6,444 nt of DNA from Spirochaetes bacterium RIFOXYC1_FULL_54_7 (GTDB taxonomy: Bacteria > Spirochaetota > Spirochaetia > Treponematales > UBA12059): positions 1 through 6,444 of the forward strand of contig MIBM01000272.1 of assembly GCA_001830645.1 (NCBI GenBank), read 5' to 3'. The notes under the pieces were generated by a model that saw only the letters and a program-made list of their open reading frames with translations, was not told the origin of the DNA and did not search any database. The position numbers and the translations under genes are program-made. The first letter of the stretch is position 1; every line of letters starts with the position of its first letter. This document shows positions 1 to 5,147 of this stretch, one piece after another.

Positions 1-1
1 C

Positions 2-1609
2 GTGAGGCTCAATGATGCGCGCACGGGTTCGGTGGACCTTTCCGCAATACCCTTGGCCGGAGTCGACCGCGTGGAACTGCTGCGCAGTGGCGCCTCCGCC
101 CTGTATGGTTCCGATGCCATTGCCGGCGTGGTGTATGTAAGCACCGCCAGGACAGGTGAGTCGGGTTTCCATTTCGATGTATCGACCACCGCGTATCCGC
201 TGGCCCATCCCGAGGGCCAGGAGGCCTTGCTGGCTGCCCAGTCACTGTCGGCTGGACTCAAGACCGGCCTGGGGGCCGTCACTTTGAGCACATCGGCCGG
301 TCTGGACAGGGCTGCGGACACCCTGCCGGTGGCTGCCGGCTCAACCGGTAATTCCGATTATCAGCTGGTCCGGAATGCCGGACTGCTGGGCGGCTACATC
401 GATCTGGGAGCAGTTGGGGCCTTGTTCGGTGGAATCGGCAAGGCCAGCGTATTTGGCCGCACCGTTGAAAAAGGTGTGCCCGGAAGGCAGGCATCGCCTA
501 CTCTGAACGCCAGCCAGAGCGAGCAGGAGGCCAGGGTGGCCGCGTCCTGGGGCACGGACGCTCTTGCGGACGGAGCGGTCTCCCTGTCCGGCGACTTGAG
601 TGGTACCTGGGCGCGCCTGCATTTTGTGGACCCCGATGAATGGCCGGACGGCACCGACGCCGCCCATGACTCGCTGGGCATGGAAGCCAACCTGCGGTCC
701 GAACTTCTGGTTGGCCCGGCCATAGTGCGTACAGGCCTTTCTGGTTCTGTAAATACAGCATCCAGCACGATGATAGGCGACAGGCAGCGCTTCTTCGCCG
801 GGGTGTATCTGGTTCCGGAATTTGCTTTTGGGGAGTTCACCCTTGCGCCAAGCCTGCGCTACGATGCGTACAGCGACTTTTCCGCCGGGCTTAGTTACGG
901 TCTTGGAGCAGCCTGGAGCACCGGCGGCCTCAAGCTGAGTGTCAACGCAGCCAGCGCCTACAAGGCTCCATCCTTCAACGACCTGTACTGGCCTGCCGAC
1001 GCCTACACCCAGGGCAACCCGGATCTGGAGGCGGAGCGGGGCTGGAGCGCTGAACTTGGTGCTGACTTCAATCCAGTATTGGGAGGGGTCGAGTTGGCCC
1101 TGAGCGCCTATCCGTACTTCCGCTATGTGGACAGCATGATCAACTGGGCTGACAATGGCTCCTTTGTCTGGACGCCCACCAATATCGACAAAGCCGCCTA
1201 CCTTGGGGCTGATCTTGCTGCCTCGCTAGCCATTGGCCCGGGCTTTTCTTCCCTGTCCTATTCCTACACCTTGGCCAAGAACCTGTCGGACGGTTCGGAC
1301 TTCGCCGACGCCGACCGCCTGGCCTACGTTCCCCTTCATACGCTCAGCGTGGAGGCCGGAGCACGGATCGGCAAAGTCAGGGCCTCGGTCGACGCATCCT
1401 ACCGGATGGGCCTGCTGGCCTCCAGTTTCAGCGGCAACTATGAACTTCCCGATCTCCTGCTCATCGGCCTGTCTGCGGAGGCAGAAGCCCTGCCTGGAAC
1501 CTTCCTGGGCATAAGCATCGACAATCTGCTGGATGAAGCCTATGTAGAAAACGCCGGTTACCCCATGCCCGGCCTCTCCGTCACCGCTTCGCTGCGCCTG
1601 ATCAAGTAA
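2..1609 (+). CDS. TonB-dependent outer-membrane receptor, 5'-truncated by the window edge
   Basis: This is an outer-membrane active transporter for a scarce ligand such as a cobamide or ferric chelate; the ligand cannot be told from the sequence. The frame is open from the first bases, so the GTG at 2 is not a real start: signal peptide, TonB box and most of the plug lie upstream. Residues about 1-50 are the end of the plug, with the typical VDRVELLRSGASALYGSDAI segment followed by GVVYVST. The remaining ~480 residues alternate short polar/aromatic strands and loops like a 22-strand barrel, with a typical late motif IDNLLDEAYV about 30 residues from the end. The protein ends in SLRLIK rather than the usual terminal aromatic residue of outer-membrane barrels. 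It converges on the tonB-like gene, 30 bp between stops. Family is clear; BtuB-like is only a guess. Confidence 0.9.
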   Translation: MRLNDARTGSVDLSAIPLAGVDRVELLRSGASALYGSDAIAGVVYVSTARTGESGFHFDVSTTAYPLAHPEGQEALLAAQSLSAGLKTGLGAVTLSTSAGLDRAADTLPVAAGSTGNSDYQLVRNAGLLGGYIDLGAVGALFGGIGKASVFGRTVEKGVPGRQASPTLNASQSEQEARVAASWGTDALADGAVSLSGDLSGTWARLHFVDPDEWPDGTDAAHDSLGMEANLRSELLVGPAIVRTGLSGSVNTASSTMIGDRQRFFAGVYLVPEFAFGEFTLAPSLRYDAYSDFSAGLSYGLGAAWSTGGLKLSVNAASAYKAPSFNDLYWPADAYTQGNPDLEAERGWSAELGADFNPVLGGVELALSAYPYFRYVDSMINWADNGSFVWTPTNIDKAAYLGADLAASLAIGPGFSSLSYSYTLAKNLSDGSDFADADRLAYVPLHTLSVEAGARIGKVRASVDASYRMGLLASSFSGNYELPDLLLIGLSAEAEALPGTFLGISIDNLLDEAYVENAGYPMPGLSVTASLRLIK

Positions 1610-1639
1610 GGCTTGCGCCTGCGTCTGATCCGGTGGTTT

Positions 1640-2485
1640 TCAAGGCCGGACCAGGACCCGCCCGGCCTCGAAGCTGATCCGTATCGACAGTTCAAGCCTG
1701 CGCCCGGGCCCCGCATGGGGTCCGGGCGTGGCCAGCGCGGTGCTCACCGCCGCCCTGTCCAGGACGCTGCTGCCGGAAGTCTGGCTTATCTGGGCGTCGA
1801 GGATCCGGCCATCCTTATCCATCAGTATCCTGAGACCCACCGTTCCCTGCACACCCCTGCGCCGGGCCGGCTCCGGGTAGGCAAGCAGACTCATGAAAGA
1901 AAGCTTGAACTCCTCACCTATCTGCGCGGCATCGGGCAAAGGTGCCTCTGGTACCTGGGTCCCCGGAGCAAACATCGCCTCCTGGCTGTCCAGGATGACC
2001 GGAGCCAGTTCGGTCTGTGTGGTTGCTACGATGGGTGTGGCCGGCTCGGCTTGTATGGTCAGTGCTGCTTCAGGGGCTTGTTGTTGGATGGGAACCTGGT
2101 CGGGCTGTGGTTGTGCTTGTACCGCTGGTGGCTGCAGGTCTTCCGGAACCGTCGGTACGGTAGCTTGTCCGGCTTCCTTGGGGCGATCAGTACCTACCAT
2201 GGGCTGGATGGGAAGAGCCGCAAGGCTTGTCAGGCTCACGGTCAGCATGTCCGGATCCGCTATCGGGGGGGCCACCGTACTGTAGGGTAGGCTGGGTACA
2301 AGGAGTACCAGCAGTACATGCAAAGCCGTCGACGCGAGCAGGGCCAGCCCGAAACGCCTCTGGAATGCTGCCTCCTTGGGCGGCCTGCCGGTCTGGGGTA
2401 GCCCCTCAGCTGGATATCCCTCATCTCCTGCGGTGAAGAGGCTTGGTGCTGTTTCCTGGATCTGTCCCCTGTACATGGCAAGCAT
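1640..2485 (-). CDS. tonB: TonB-like energy transducer
   Basis: This inner-membrane protein spans the periplasm and passes proton-motive force to TonB-dependent receptors such as the one it faces. Numbering from the longest frame (ATG at 2557), residues 68-90 form one membrane helix preceded by RRF and carrying S76 and H80, the SxxxH pattern of the E. coli TonB helix. Residues about 91-215 are a Pro/Gln/Ala-rich spacer (QPPAVQAQPQPDQVPIQQQ). Residues 224-297 are a TonB C-terminal domain, with YPEPARRRGVQGTV then a DKDGRILDAQI turn. The start is uncertain. The first ~9 codons of the longest frame are antisense to a nucleotidyltransferase fragment, so I place the start at the next ATG (2483-2485); the ATG at 2474-2476 is equally possible. 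None has a convincing Shine-Dalgarno. No ExbB/ExbD genes are in the window. Confidence 0.85.
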   Translation of the reverse strand: MLAMYRGQIQETAPSLFTAGDEGYPAEGLPQTGRPPKEAAFQRRFGLALLASTALHVLLVLLVPSLPYSTVAPPIADPDMLTVSLTSLAALPIQPMVGTDRPKEAGQATVPTVPEDLQPPAVQAQPQPDQVPIQQQAPEAALTIQAEPATPIVATTQTELAPVILDSQEAMFAPGTQVPEAPLPDAAQIGEEFKLSFMSLLAYPEPARRRGVQGTVGLRILMDKDGRILDAQISQTSGSSVLDRAAVSTALATPGPHAGPGRRLELSIRISFEAGRVLVRP

Positions 2486-2530
2486 GTTTTTACCATGGAT
2501 GGCGGACTTGGGGACAGAGCTCTGGACTGG

Positions 2531-2573
2531 TTTCTGGACCAGCGTGGTGGCGTCCATGAAGAGGGTAGTGTAG
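2531..2573 (+). pseudogene. 3'-end fragment of a MNT-type nucleotidyltransferase gene
   Basis: The last 14 codons (FWTSVVASMKRVV plus stop, from 2532) match almost base for base the 3' ends at 4495-4536 and 3556-3597. Nothing of the gene body remains upstream; similarity fades around 2514-2530. The fragment lies antisense to the start of the longest tonB frame, so it marks the left edge of the rearranged toxin-antitoxin region. The bases just after its stop (to about 2600) also resemble those after the copy at 3597, both ending in a gcttRtccct block, so the copied unit extended beyond the gene. Confidence 0.75.
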
Positions 2574-2617
2574 CCTGCCCACGATCAGGCTTGTCCCTAT
2601 CCATCATCCCTTGAAGG

Positions 2618-2651
2618 CAACTTGGTCAGTCTGTAGGTACTGACCAAGTTG
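2618..2651. repeat. perfect 13-bp inverted repeat upstream of the first MNT-HEPN operon
   Basis: The left arm caacttggtcagt (2618-2630) and right arm actgaccaagttg (2639-2651) are exact reverse complements around an 8-nt loop. No T-run follows on either strand, so it does not look like an intrinsic terminator. It lies 23 bp upstream of the -35 box at 2675 and between two divergent genes (tonB-like and MNT). An operator for a regulator, possibly the TA complex itself, is plausible but unproven. Confidence 0.6.
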
Positions 2652-2674
2652 AAGAACCTCTGACCTTCAGTATT

Positions 2675-2703
2675 TTGACATACTTTATTGTTTGGACTAT
2701 CAT
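2675..2703 (+). promoter_or_regulatory. sigma70-type promoter for the first MNT-HEPN pair
   Basis: A perfect -35 box TTGACA (2675-2680) is followed by a 17-bp spacer and a -10 box TATCAT (2698-2703, five of six consensus bases). The expected transcription start, about 7 nt after the -10 box, falls on the A of the MNT ATG at 2710, which predicts a leaderless mRNA. Confidence 0.65.
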
Positions 2704-2709
2704 TGCTGC

Positions 2710-3024
2710 ATGAATGAGAAGGAATTACTGGATCGTGTGGCCAAGGTGATCCTTGAAACTGCTCAGCCCAGACGTATTGTATTATTCGGAAGCAGGGCCA
2801 GAGGTGAATCGAACCCCGATAGTGATTTCGATCTCTTGGTCATTATGCCTGATGGCACCTGCACAGAGGAGATTGACCGTCAGATCCGTCGTCGCCTGAT
2901 AGATCCACATGTGTCCTACGATATACTCGTTCTAACCGAATCCGGGTACCATGAAAAGAGTCAGGAGGGATGGCTGTTTTTCGCTGAAATCGAACGGGAT
3001 GGGAGAATACTCTATGCCGCTTAG
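2710..3024 (+). CDS. MNT-domain nucleotidyltransferase, probable antitoxin (pair 1)
   Basis: This is a minimal nucleotidyltransferase of 104 residues. The glycine-serine loop and metal-binding acids are intact: GSRARGESNPDSDFD (residues 27-41) fits GSX10DXD with D39 and D41, and D71 in SYDILVL is in place for the third carboxylate. In studied HEPN/MNT systems such a protein transfers AMP to the partner toxin and silences it; I infer the same role here. It overlaps the downstream HEPN gene by 11 nt. The frame also opens at TTG 2692, but that codon lies upstream of the predicted transcription start. ATG 2710 coincides with that start and has no Shine-Dalgarno, which suggests leaderless translation. 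Length and motifs are normal for a free-standing MNT protein, so I regard it as intact. Confidence 0.85.
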   Translation: MNEKELLDRVAKVILETAQPRRIVLFGSRARGESNPDSDFDLLVIMPDGTCTEEIDRQIRRRLIDPHVSYDILVLTESGYHEKSQEGWLFFAEIERDGRILYAA

Positions 3025-3388
3025 TGACAGCGACCCGAAGTATTGGTTCGAACTTGCTTCACGTGATGAAGAAAGTGCTGAAATACTCCGCAGGGAAGTT
3101 GGCCCTAGAGAAATTACAGCATATCATTATCATCAAGCTGCGGAAAAGCTGTTGAAGGGCGCAATTCTATTAAACAGCACAAAGTTTCCATTTATCCACG
3201 ACCTTCAGAGGCTTTATGGAATATTACGCGAAGTAGCACCAAAACTCCCGGAGATAAGCGATGCGATCATTGAGCTTCAGTCGATGTATACCGACTTTCG
3301 ATATCCCCATGGTGATCTTGTTGATGCGAGACGACTTGAAAAGGCTCACACAGCTTATATCCTCATCAAATCTGCAATTCTGAGCTGA
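3014..3388 (+). CDS. HEPN-domain protein, probable toxin (pair 1)
   Basis: This is a 124-residue all-helical HEPN protein, the expected RNase-type toxin partner of the MNT protein just upstream. Family marks are AYHYHQAAEKLLKGAIL (residues 36-52), the IHDL motif at 61-64, and YTDFRYPHG at 92-100, matching the RYP motif of HEPN proteins of the PF05168 type. The only R-X4-6-H arrangement is ARRLEKAH (R106/R107 to H112); whether it is the catalytic motif is uncertain. I chose ATG 3014 because GGGAG (3001-3005) lies 8 nt upstream; an earlier in-frame ATG at 2951 would lie deep inside the MNT gene. The 11-nt overlap implies translational coupling. The final codons run into the left end of the 120-bp repeat, so the original C-terminus may have been changed. 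Confidence 0.8.
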   Translation: MPLSDSDPKYWFELASRDEESAEILRREVGPREITAYHYHQAAEKLLKGAILLNSTKFPFIHDLQRLYGILREVAPKLPEISDAIIELQSMYTDFRYPHGDLVDARRLEKAHTAYILIKSAILS

Positions 3389-3495
3389 TTCTTGTTCGTG
3401 CAATCTTCTGAAATTGCCTTTGCGGGATCTGACCCCCAATCATTTTGAGCTCGCCCGGGTCTTATTCGATGTTATGGAACCTTGCCCTGGAGATG
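3376..3495 (+). repeat. direct repeat copy A (partner at 5029-5147)
   Basis: About 120 bp match 5029-5147 at roughly 85% by eye, from aattctgaNctgattcttgttcg through to gagatg. The unit starts in the last codons of the pair-1 HEPN gene. Its right half is a MNT gene fragment with the catalytic core deleted. Differences include 1-nt gaps in the ccccc run and in atgg(a)acc. On the minus strand the left half reads like the start of the inverted MNT fragment around 5030-5066, broken here by substitutions and an indel. Confidence 0.75.
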
Positions 3496-3597
3496 GACCT
3501 GCTGGGCTACACCCCCGAGGAGTTCAAGAGCCTCACGGACAATCCCTCTCCCGGCATCTGGACCAGCGTGGTGGCGTCCATGAAGAGGGTGGTATAG
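3416..3597 (+). pseudogene. MNT nucleotidyltransferase remnant lacking its catalytic core
   Basis: This is a decayed relative of the intact MNT gene at 4180-4536. It aligns over PLRGLTPEQFE (here PLRDLTPNHFE), then jumps directly to ERARDFFDV (here ARVLFDV), and continues to the shared C-terminus ASMKRVV and stop at 3595-3597. The jump equals an in-frame loss of 45 codons (residues 26-70 of the intact protein), including the GSX10DXD motif. An extra A in atggaacc near 3478 then shifts the frame, so no continuous product exists; a conceptual 92-codon frame from 3414 reads nonsense after DVME. There is no start codon with a Shine-Dalgarno. It is a pseudogene that cannot have nucleotidyltransferase activity. 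Confidence 0.8.
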
Positions 3598-3610
3598 GCA
3601 TGCTCCTGAT

Positions 3611-3643
3611 GAAGCTTATCCCTTCTCTTCCCACGATATACTC
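3611..3643 (+). repeat. 33-bp repeat GAAGCTTRTCCCTTC..CCCACG (partner at 5442-5474)
   Basis: Thirty-three bases match 5442-5474 with about five differences. At 5442 the block supplies the predicted -35 region of mntA. Here it joins a MNT remnant on its left to a fragment of a second MNT lineage on its right. A shorter relative (gcttgtccct) is at 2589-2598 after another MNT 3' end. Confidence 0.55.
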
Positions 3644-3692
3644 GTTCTCACCGAATCCGGGTACAGTGATAAAAGCCGGGAAGCCAGGCTGA
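3631..3692 (+). pseudogene. 3' fragment of a paralogue of the pair-1 MNT gene
   Basis: Sixty-two bases align without gaps to 2915-2976 inside the pair-1 MNT gene, with about 12 differences. The translation (H)DILVLTESGYSDKSREARL parallels YDILVLTESGYHEKSQEGWL, including the third catalytic Asp. Similarity then stops and the frame runs into unrelated sequence. The upstream two thirds of this MNT copy, including the GSX10DXD loop, are absent, so it is a dead fragment. Confidence 0.65.
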
Positions 3693-3732
3693 AAACTACT
3701 TATCAGAAGGTAGAGTCCAGATCAGAATAATC

Positions 3733-3761
3733 TTGCCCCTTCCAACCCTAGCATGTATCAT
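3733..3761 (+). promoter_or_regulatory. probable promoter of the HEPN-MNT operon (pair 2)
   Basis: TTGCCC (3733-3738) and TATCAT (3756-3761) are separated by 17 bp; the -10 box is identical to that of pair 1. Transcription would start near 3768, giving a leader of about 33 nt. That leader can form a 6-bp hairpin (tggaag 3767-3772 with cttcca 3782-3787) just before the GGAGG ribosome site. Confidence 0.45.
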
Positions 3762-3800
3762 GGTATTGGAAGTCCGATCAGCTTCCATGGAGGTCCTGTG

Positions 3801-4187
3801 ATGGACAACAGATCCAGTCTCTGGCTCAAGCAAGCCCAAGGTGAAAATAAATGGGCAAAAGATGCTTTCGGATCAGGCAACTGGGCTCTGGTCTGTTTCC
3901 TATGTCAGCAGACCTCCGAAAAGGCTCTGAAAGCCATAGCCTTTTCAATGGGAGTCACCCAGGTTCGTAGCCACTCGACCTTCGAAATAGCGGAGTCATT
4001 AGGTATAAATGGTGAACTGGCTGACGCATCCAGGATCCTGGATCAATACTATATGACCACCCGATATCCGGACGCCTTGCCTGGCGGGGTACCCTGCGAG
4101 ATGTTCGTAAAAAGCCAGGCTGAAGAGGCCCTCAGGCTTGCAGAGTTGTTCCTTCTCAGGGCCCGGGCGGAGCTGGATGATGGCTGA
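3801..4187 (+). CDS. HEPN-domain protein, probable toxin (pair 2)
   Basis: This is a 128-residue helical HEPN protein, first gene of a HEPN-MNT pair. Marks of the PF05168-type family are W8 and the helix after it, FLCQQTSEKALKAIAFSMG (residues 33-51), the HSTFEIAE segment after it, then YYMTTRYPDALPGGVP (about 83-98) and a last Ala/Leu-rich helix. It has the conserved RYPD but no R-X4-6-H motif that I can find, so RNase activity cannot be assumed. The ATG at 3801 is preceded by GGAGG (3789-3793) at 7-nt spacing, the strongest ribosome site in the window; earlier in-frame starts lie at the predicted promoter. The stop overlaps the MNT start by 8 nt. Gene order is the reverse of pairs 1 and 3. 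Confidence 0.85.
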   Translation: MDNRSSLWLKQAQGENKWAKDAFGSGNWALVCFLCQQTSEKALKAIAFSMGVTQVRSHSTFEIAESLGINGELADASRILDQYYMTTRYPDALPGGVPCEMFVKSQAEEALRLAELFLLRARAELDDG

Positions 4188-4536
4188 TGCATCGGGCATC
4201 CTGGTCTGGAATACCCGTGAGCCCTTGCGGGGTCTGACCCCCGAACAGTTCGAGCTTGCCCTGCGCGAGAAACTGCGGGGCAGGGTCAAAGAGGCCTGGC
4301 TGTTCGGTTCCTGGGGCTCAAAAAACTTTGGCCGGGATTCCGATGTGGACCTGCTCCTTGTTGTACAGACTGAAAAGTCCTTCCTGGAGCGCGCCAGGGA
4401 CTTCTTCGATGTGATGGACCTTGCCCTGGAGATGGACCTGCTGGTCTACACCCCTGATGAGTTCAATAGCCTCACGGACAATCCCTCTCCCGGCTTCTGG
4501 ACCAGTGTGGTGGCGTCCATGAAGAGGGTGGTGTAG
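4180..4536 (+). CDS. MNT-domain nucleotidyltransferase, probable antitoxin (pair 2)
   Basis: This is a 118-residue minimal nucleotidyltransferase, the intact parent type for four fragments in this window. GSWGSKNFGRDSDVD (residues 43-57) fits GSX10DXD with D55 and D57; D86 in ALEMDLLVY suits the third carboxylate. The usual GSRARG is changed to GSWGSK, so the Arg/Gly after GS are absent, as in some members of the family. I start at ATG 4180, with GGAG (4169-4172) 7 nt upstream; the adjacent ATG 4177 would leave only 4 nt. The start overlaps the HEPN stop by 8 nt. By analogy with studied HEPN/MNT systems it should neutralise the upstream HEPN protein, perhaps by AMPylation; this is inference. 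Its last 14 codons recur at 2532-2573 and 3556-3597. Confidence 0.85.
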   Translation: MADASGILVWNTREPLRGLTPEQFELALREKLRGRVKEAWLFGSWGSKNFGRDSDVDLLLVVQTEKSFLERARDFFDVMDLALEMDLLVYTPDEFNSLTDNPSPGFWTSVVASMKRVV

Positions 4537-4552
4537 AAGATTTACTGTCAAC

Positions 4553-4581
4553 TTGATGGTCCAACCCGGCAATGGTATTTT
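4553..4581 (+). promoter_or_regulatory. possible promoter for hicB
   Basis: TTGATG (4553-4558) and TATTTT (4576-4581) are 17 bp apart, each matching four of six consensus bases. Transcription would start near 4588, directly before the AGAGG ribosome site. Read-through from the MNT gene ending at 4536 is an alternative. Confidence 0.3.
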
Positions 4582-4599
4582 CTCTAAAGAGGCTTGGCC

Positions 4600-4809
4600 A
4601 TGAACACCTATTCTGCAATTATCGAGCGTGATGGGGATCTGTATTTTGGCTATTCGCCTGAAGTGCCTGGGGCGAATGGGCAGGGAAACACCATTGAGGA
4701 ATGCAAGAAGGATCTGGCTGCAGCCATAGAACTGGTCCTGAGTGATCTACGGGACGACTATCAACGTGGACTTCCCGAGAATGTTATTCGCTCTACTGTC
4801 ACTGCATGA
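4600..4809 (+). CDS. hicB: HicB-like antitoxin (UPF0150 fold)
   Basis: This 69-residue protein belongs to the short HicB family, antitoxins that bind and block the HicA mRNA interferase. The fold signature is present along its length: YSAIIERDGDLYFGYSPEVP (residues 4-23), then GANGQGNTIEECKKDLAAAI (24-43) and a short tail. There is no separate DNA-binding domain, usual for this length. ATG 4600 has AGAGG (4588-4592) at 7-nt spacing; a TTG two codons earlier is less likely. Its stop overlaps the ATG of a hicA fragment by the sequence ATGA, so this was a hicB-hicA operon. As hicA is broken, this is now an orphan antitoxin, which might still act against HicA toxins encoded elsewhere. Confidence 0.85.
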   Translation: MNTYSAIIERDGDLYFGYSPEVPGANGQGNTIEECKKDLAAAIELVLSDLRDDYQRGLPENVIRSTVTA

Positions 4810-4925
4810 ATCGGGAATCCTTCCTCCGGCATTTACGAAAGAACCGCTGTTGGTTGAAACTCTTCCTTGGCAGGTACGTGAACAGTAAAGGGATTCGCCT
4901 CATCCATGCTGCCCCGGGCCATTGA
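4806..4925 (+). pseudogene. hicA: hicA toxin remnant, truncated and partly deleted
   Basis: A 39-codon frame starts at ATG 4806, overlapping the hicB stop. Its first residues MNRESFLRHLRKN look like the N-terminal helix of HicA proteins of the type ending LRKxGC; GRYVNSKG (about residues 22-29) resembles the later strand. Between them the usual segment with the catalytic glycine-X-histidine is shortened, and no His is present there. From about 4896 the frame reads antisense through an inverted MNT fragment, so the rest of hicA has been replaced. The product would lack the active-site His and the C-terminal half, so it should be inactive. The assignment rests on the N-terminal pattern plus its position after hicB. 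Confidence 0.6.
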
Positions 4926-5066
4926 GCCAAACAGGAAGATCTCATGTGCACCATAGCCTCTAAACTGGGCAATGGCTGTTTCGAGTTCTTGTCTATCCTT
5001 TTCACTCAAACAGTTTATCAATTTGCCTAATTCTGACCTGATTCTTGTTCGTACGATCTCCAAAAT
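4896..5066 (-). pseudogene. inverted MNT nucleotidyltransferase fragment without DXD
   Basis: An open minus-strand frame spans 4833-5180 (115 codons). Its middle part, SELGKLINCLSEKDRQELET then AIAQFRGYGAHEIFLFGSMA and RGSMDE, is a typical N-terminal half of a MNT protein with the GS loop at about 4914-4930. The two metal-binding Asp residues expected ten residues after GS are replaced by PFT, because similarity stops near 4896 where the hicA fragment begins. The first ~39 codons (5180 to about 5064) are the antisense of a plus-strand MNT remnant, so the longest start at 5180 is not credible as a native one. This MNT differs from the other lineages in the window. It is the only TA fragment on the minus strand and cannot be catalytically active. 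Confidence 0.6.
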
Positions 5067-5147
5067 TGCCTTTGCGGGCTCTGACCCCCCAATCAGTTCG
5101 AGCGCGTTTGGGACTTCTTCGATGTTATGGACCTTGCCCTTGAGATG
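5029..5147 (+). repeat. direct repeat copy B (partner at 3376-3495)
   Basis: This is the second copy of the ~120-bp unit. Its left half overlaps the 5' part of the inverted MNT fragment. Its right half is the core-deleted MNT remnant, ending in gagatg where mazF sequence begins. Both copies share the same internal MNT deletion, so they derive from one ancestral rearranged sequence. Confidence 0.75.
5069..5147 (+). pseudogene. second core-deleted MNT remnant, joined to mazF
   Basis: The sequence aligns to the MNT gene of pair 2 over cctttgcggg..ctgaccccc..cagttcgag, then directly to gagcgcg..gacttcttcgatgt and accttgccctkgagatg. As in the copy at 3416-3597, residues 26-70 of the intact protein are missing, with the junction at a shared GAG codon. 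One extra C in the run near 5086 shifts the frame between the two halves. After the junction the frame ERVWDFFDVMDLALEM continues without a stop into the mazF fragment. The MNT 3' end seen in other copies is absent here. Confidence 0.7.

Noticed and set aside
279..840. Minus-strand frames within the receptor gene
   Set aside because: Shadows of a GC-rich coding region; rich in Arg and Pro, with no recognisable domain.
1609..1642. Terminator hairpin between the convergent receptor and tonB genes
   Set aside because: Only a 4-bp stem (aggc/gcct) with no T-run is visible in the short gap.
1613..2290. Long plus-strand open frames opposite tonB (1613-2290, 1893-2285, 2227-2436)
   Set aside because: They are antisense to the well-supported tonB-like gene and show only composition-driven sequence rich in Gly, Arg, Leu and Trp, with no family features.
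2376..2573. Plus-strand 65-codon frame ending in FWTSVVASMKRVV
   Set aside because: Only the last 14 codons are MNT-derived; the rest is antisense to tonB, so it is a fortuitous fusion with no start signal.
2618..2651. Reading the palindrome as a rho-independent terminator of an upstream gene
   Set aside because: No U-run follows on either strand, and both flanking genes point away from it.
4318..4572. Minus-strand frame opposite the pair-2 MNT gene resembling the first part of the 4833-5180 frame (HLQGKVHHIEEVPGAL versus HLKGKVHNIEEVPNAL)
   Set aside because: The likeness arises because both are the antisense of homologous MNT DNA (LALEMD region); it is not evidence of a minus-strand protein family.
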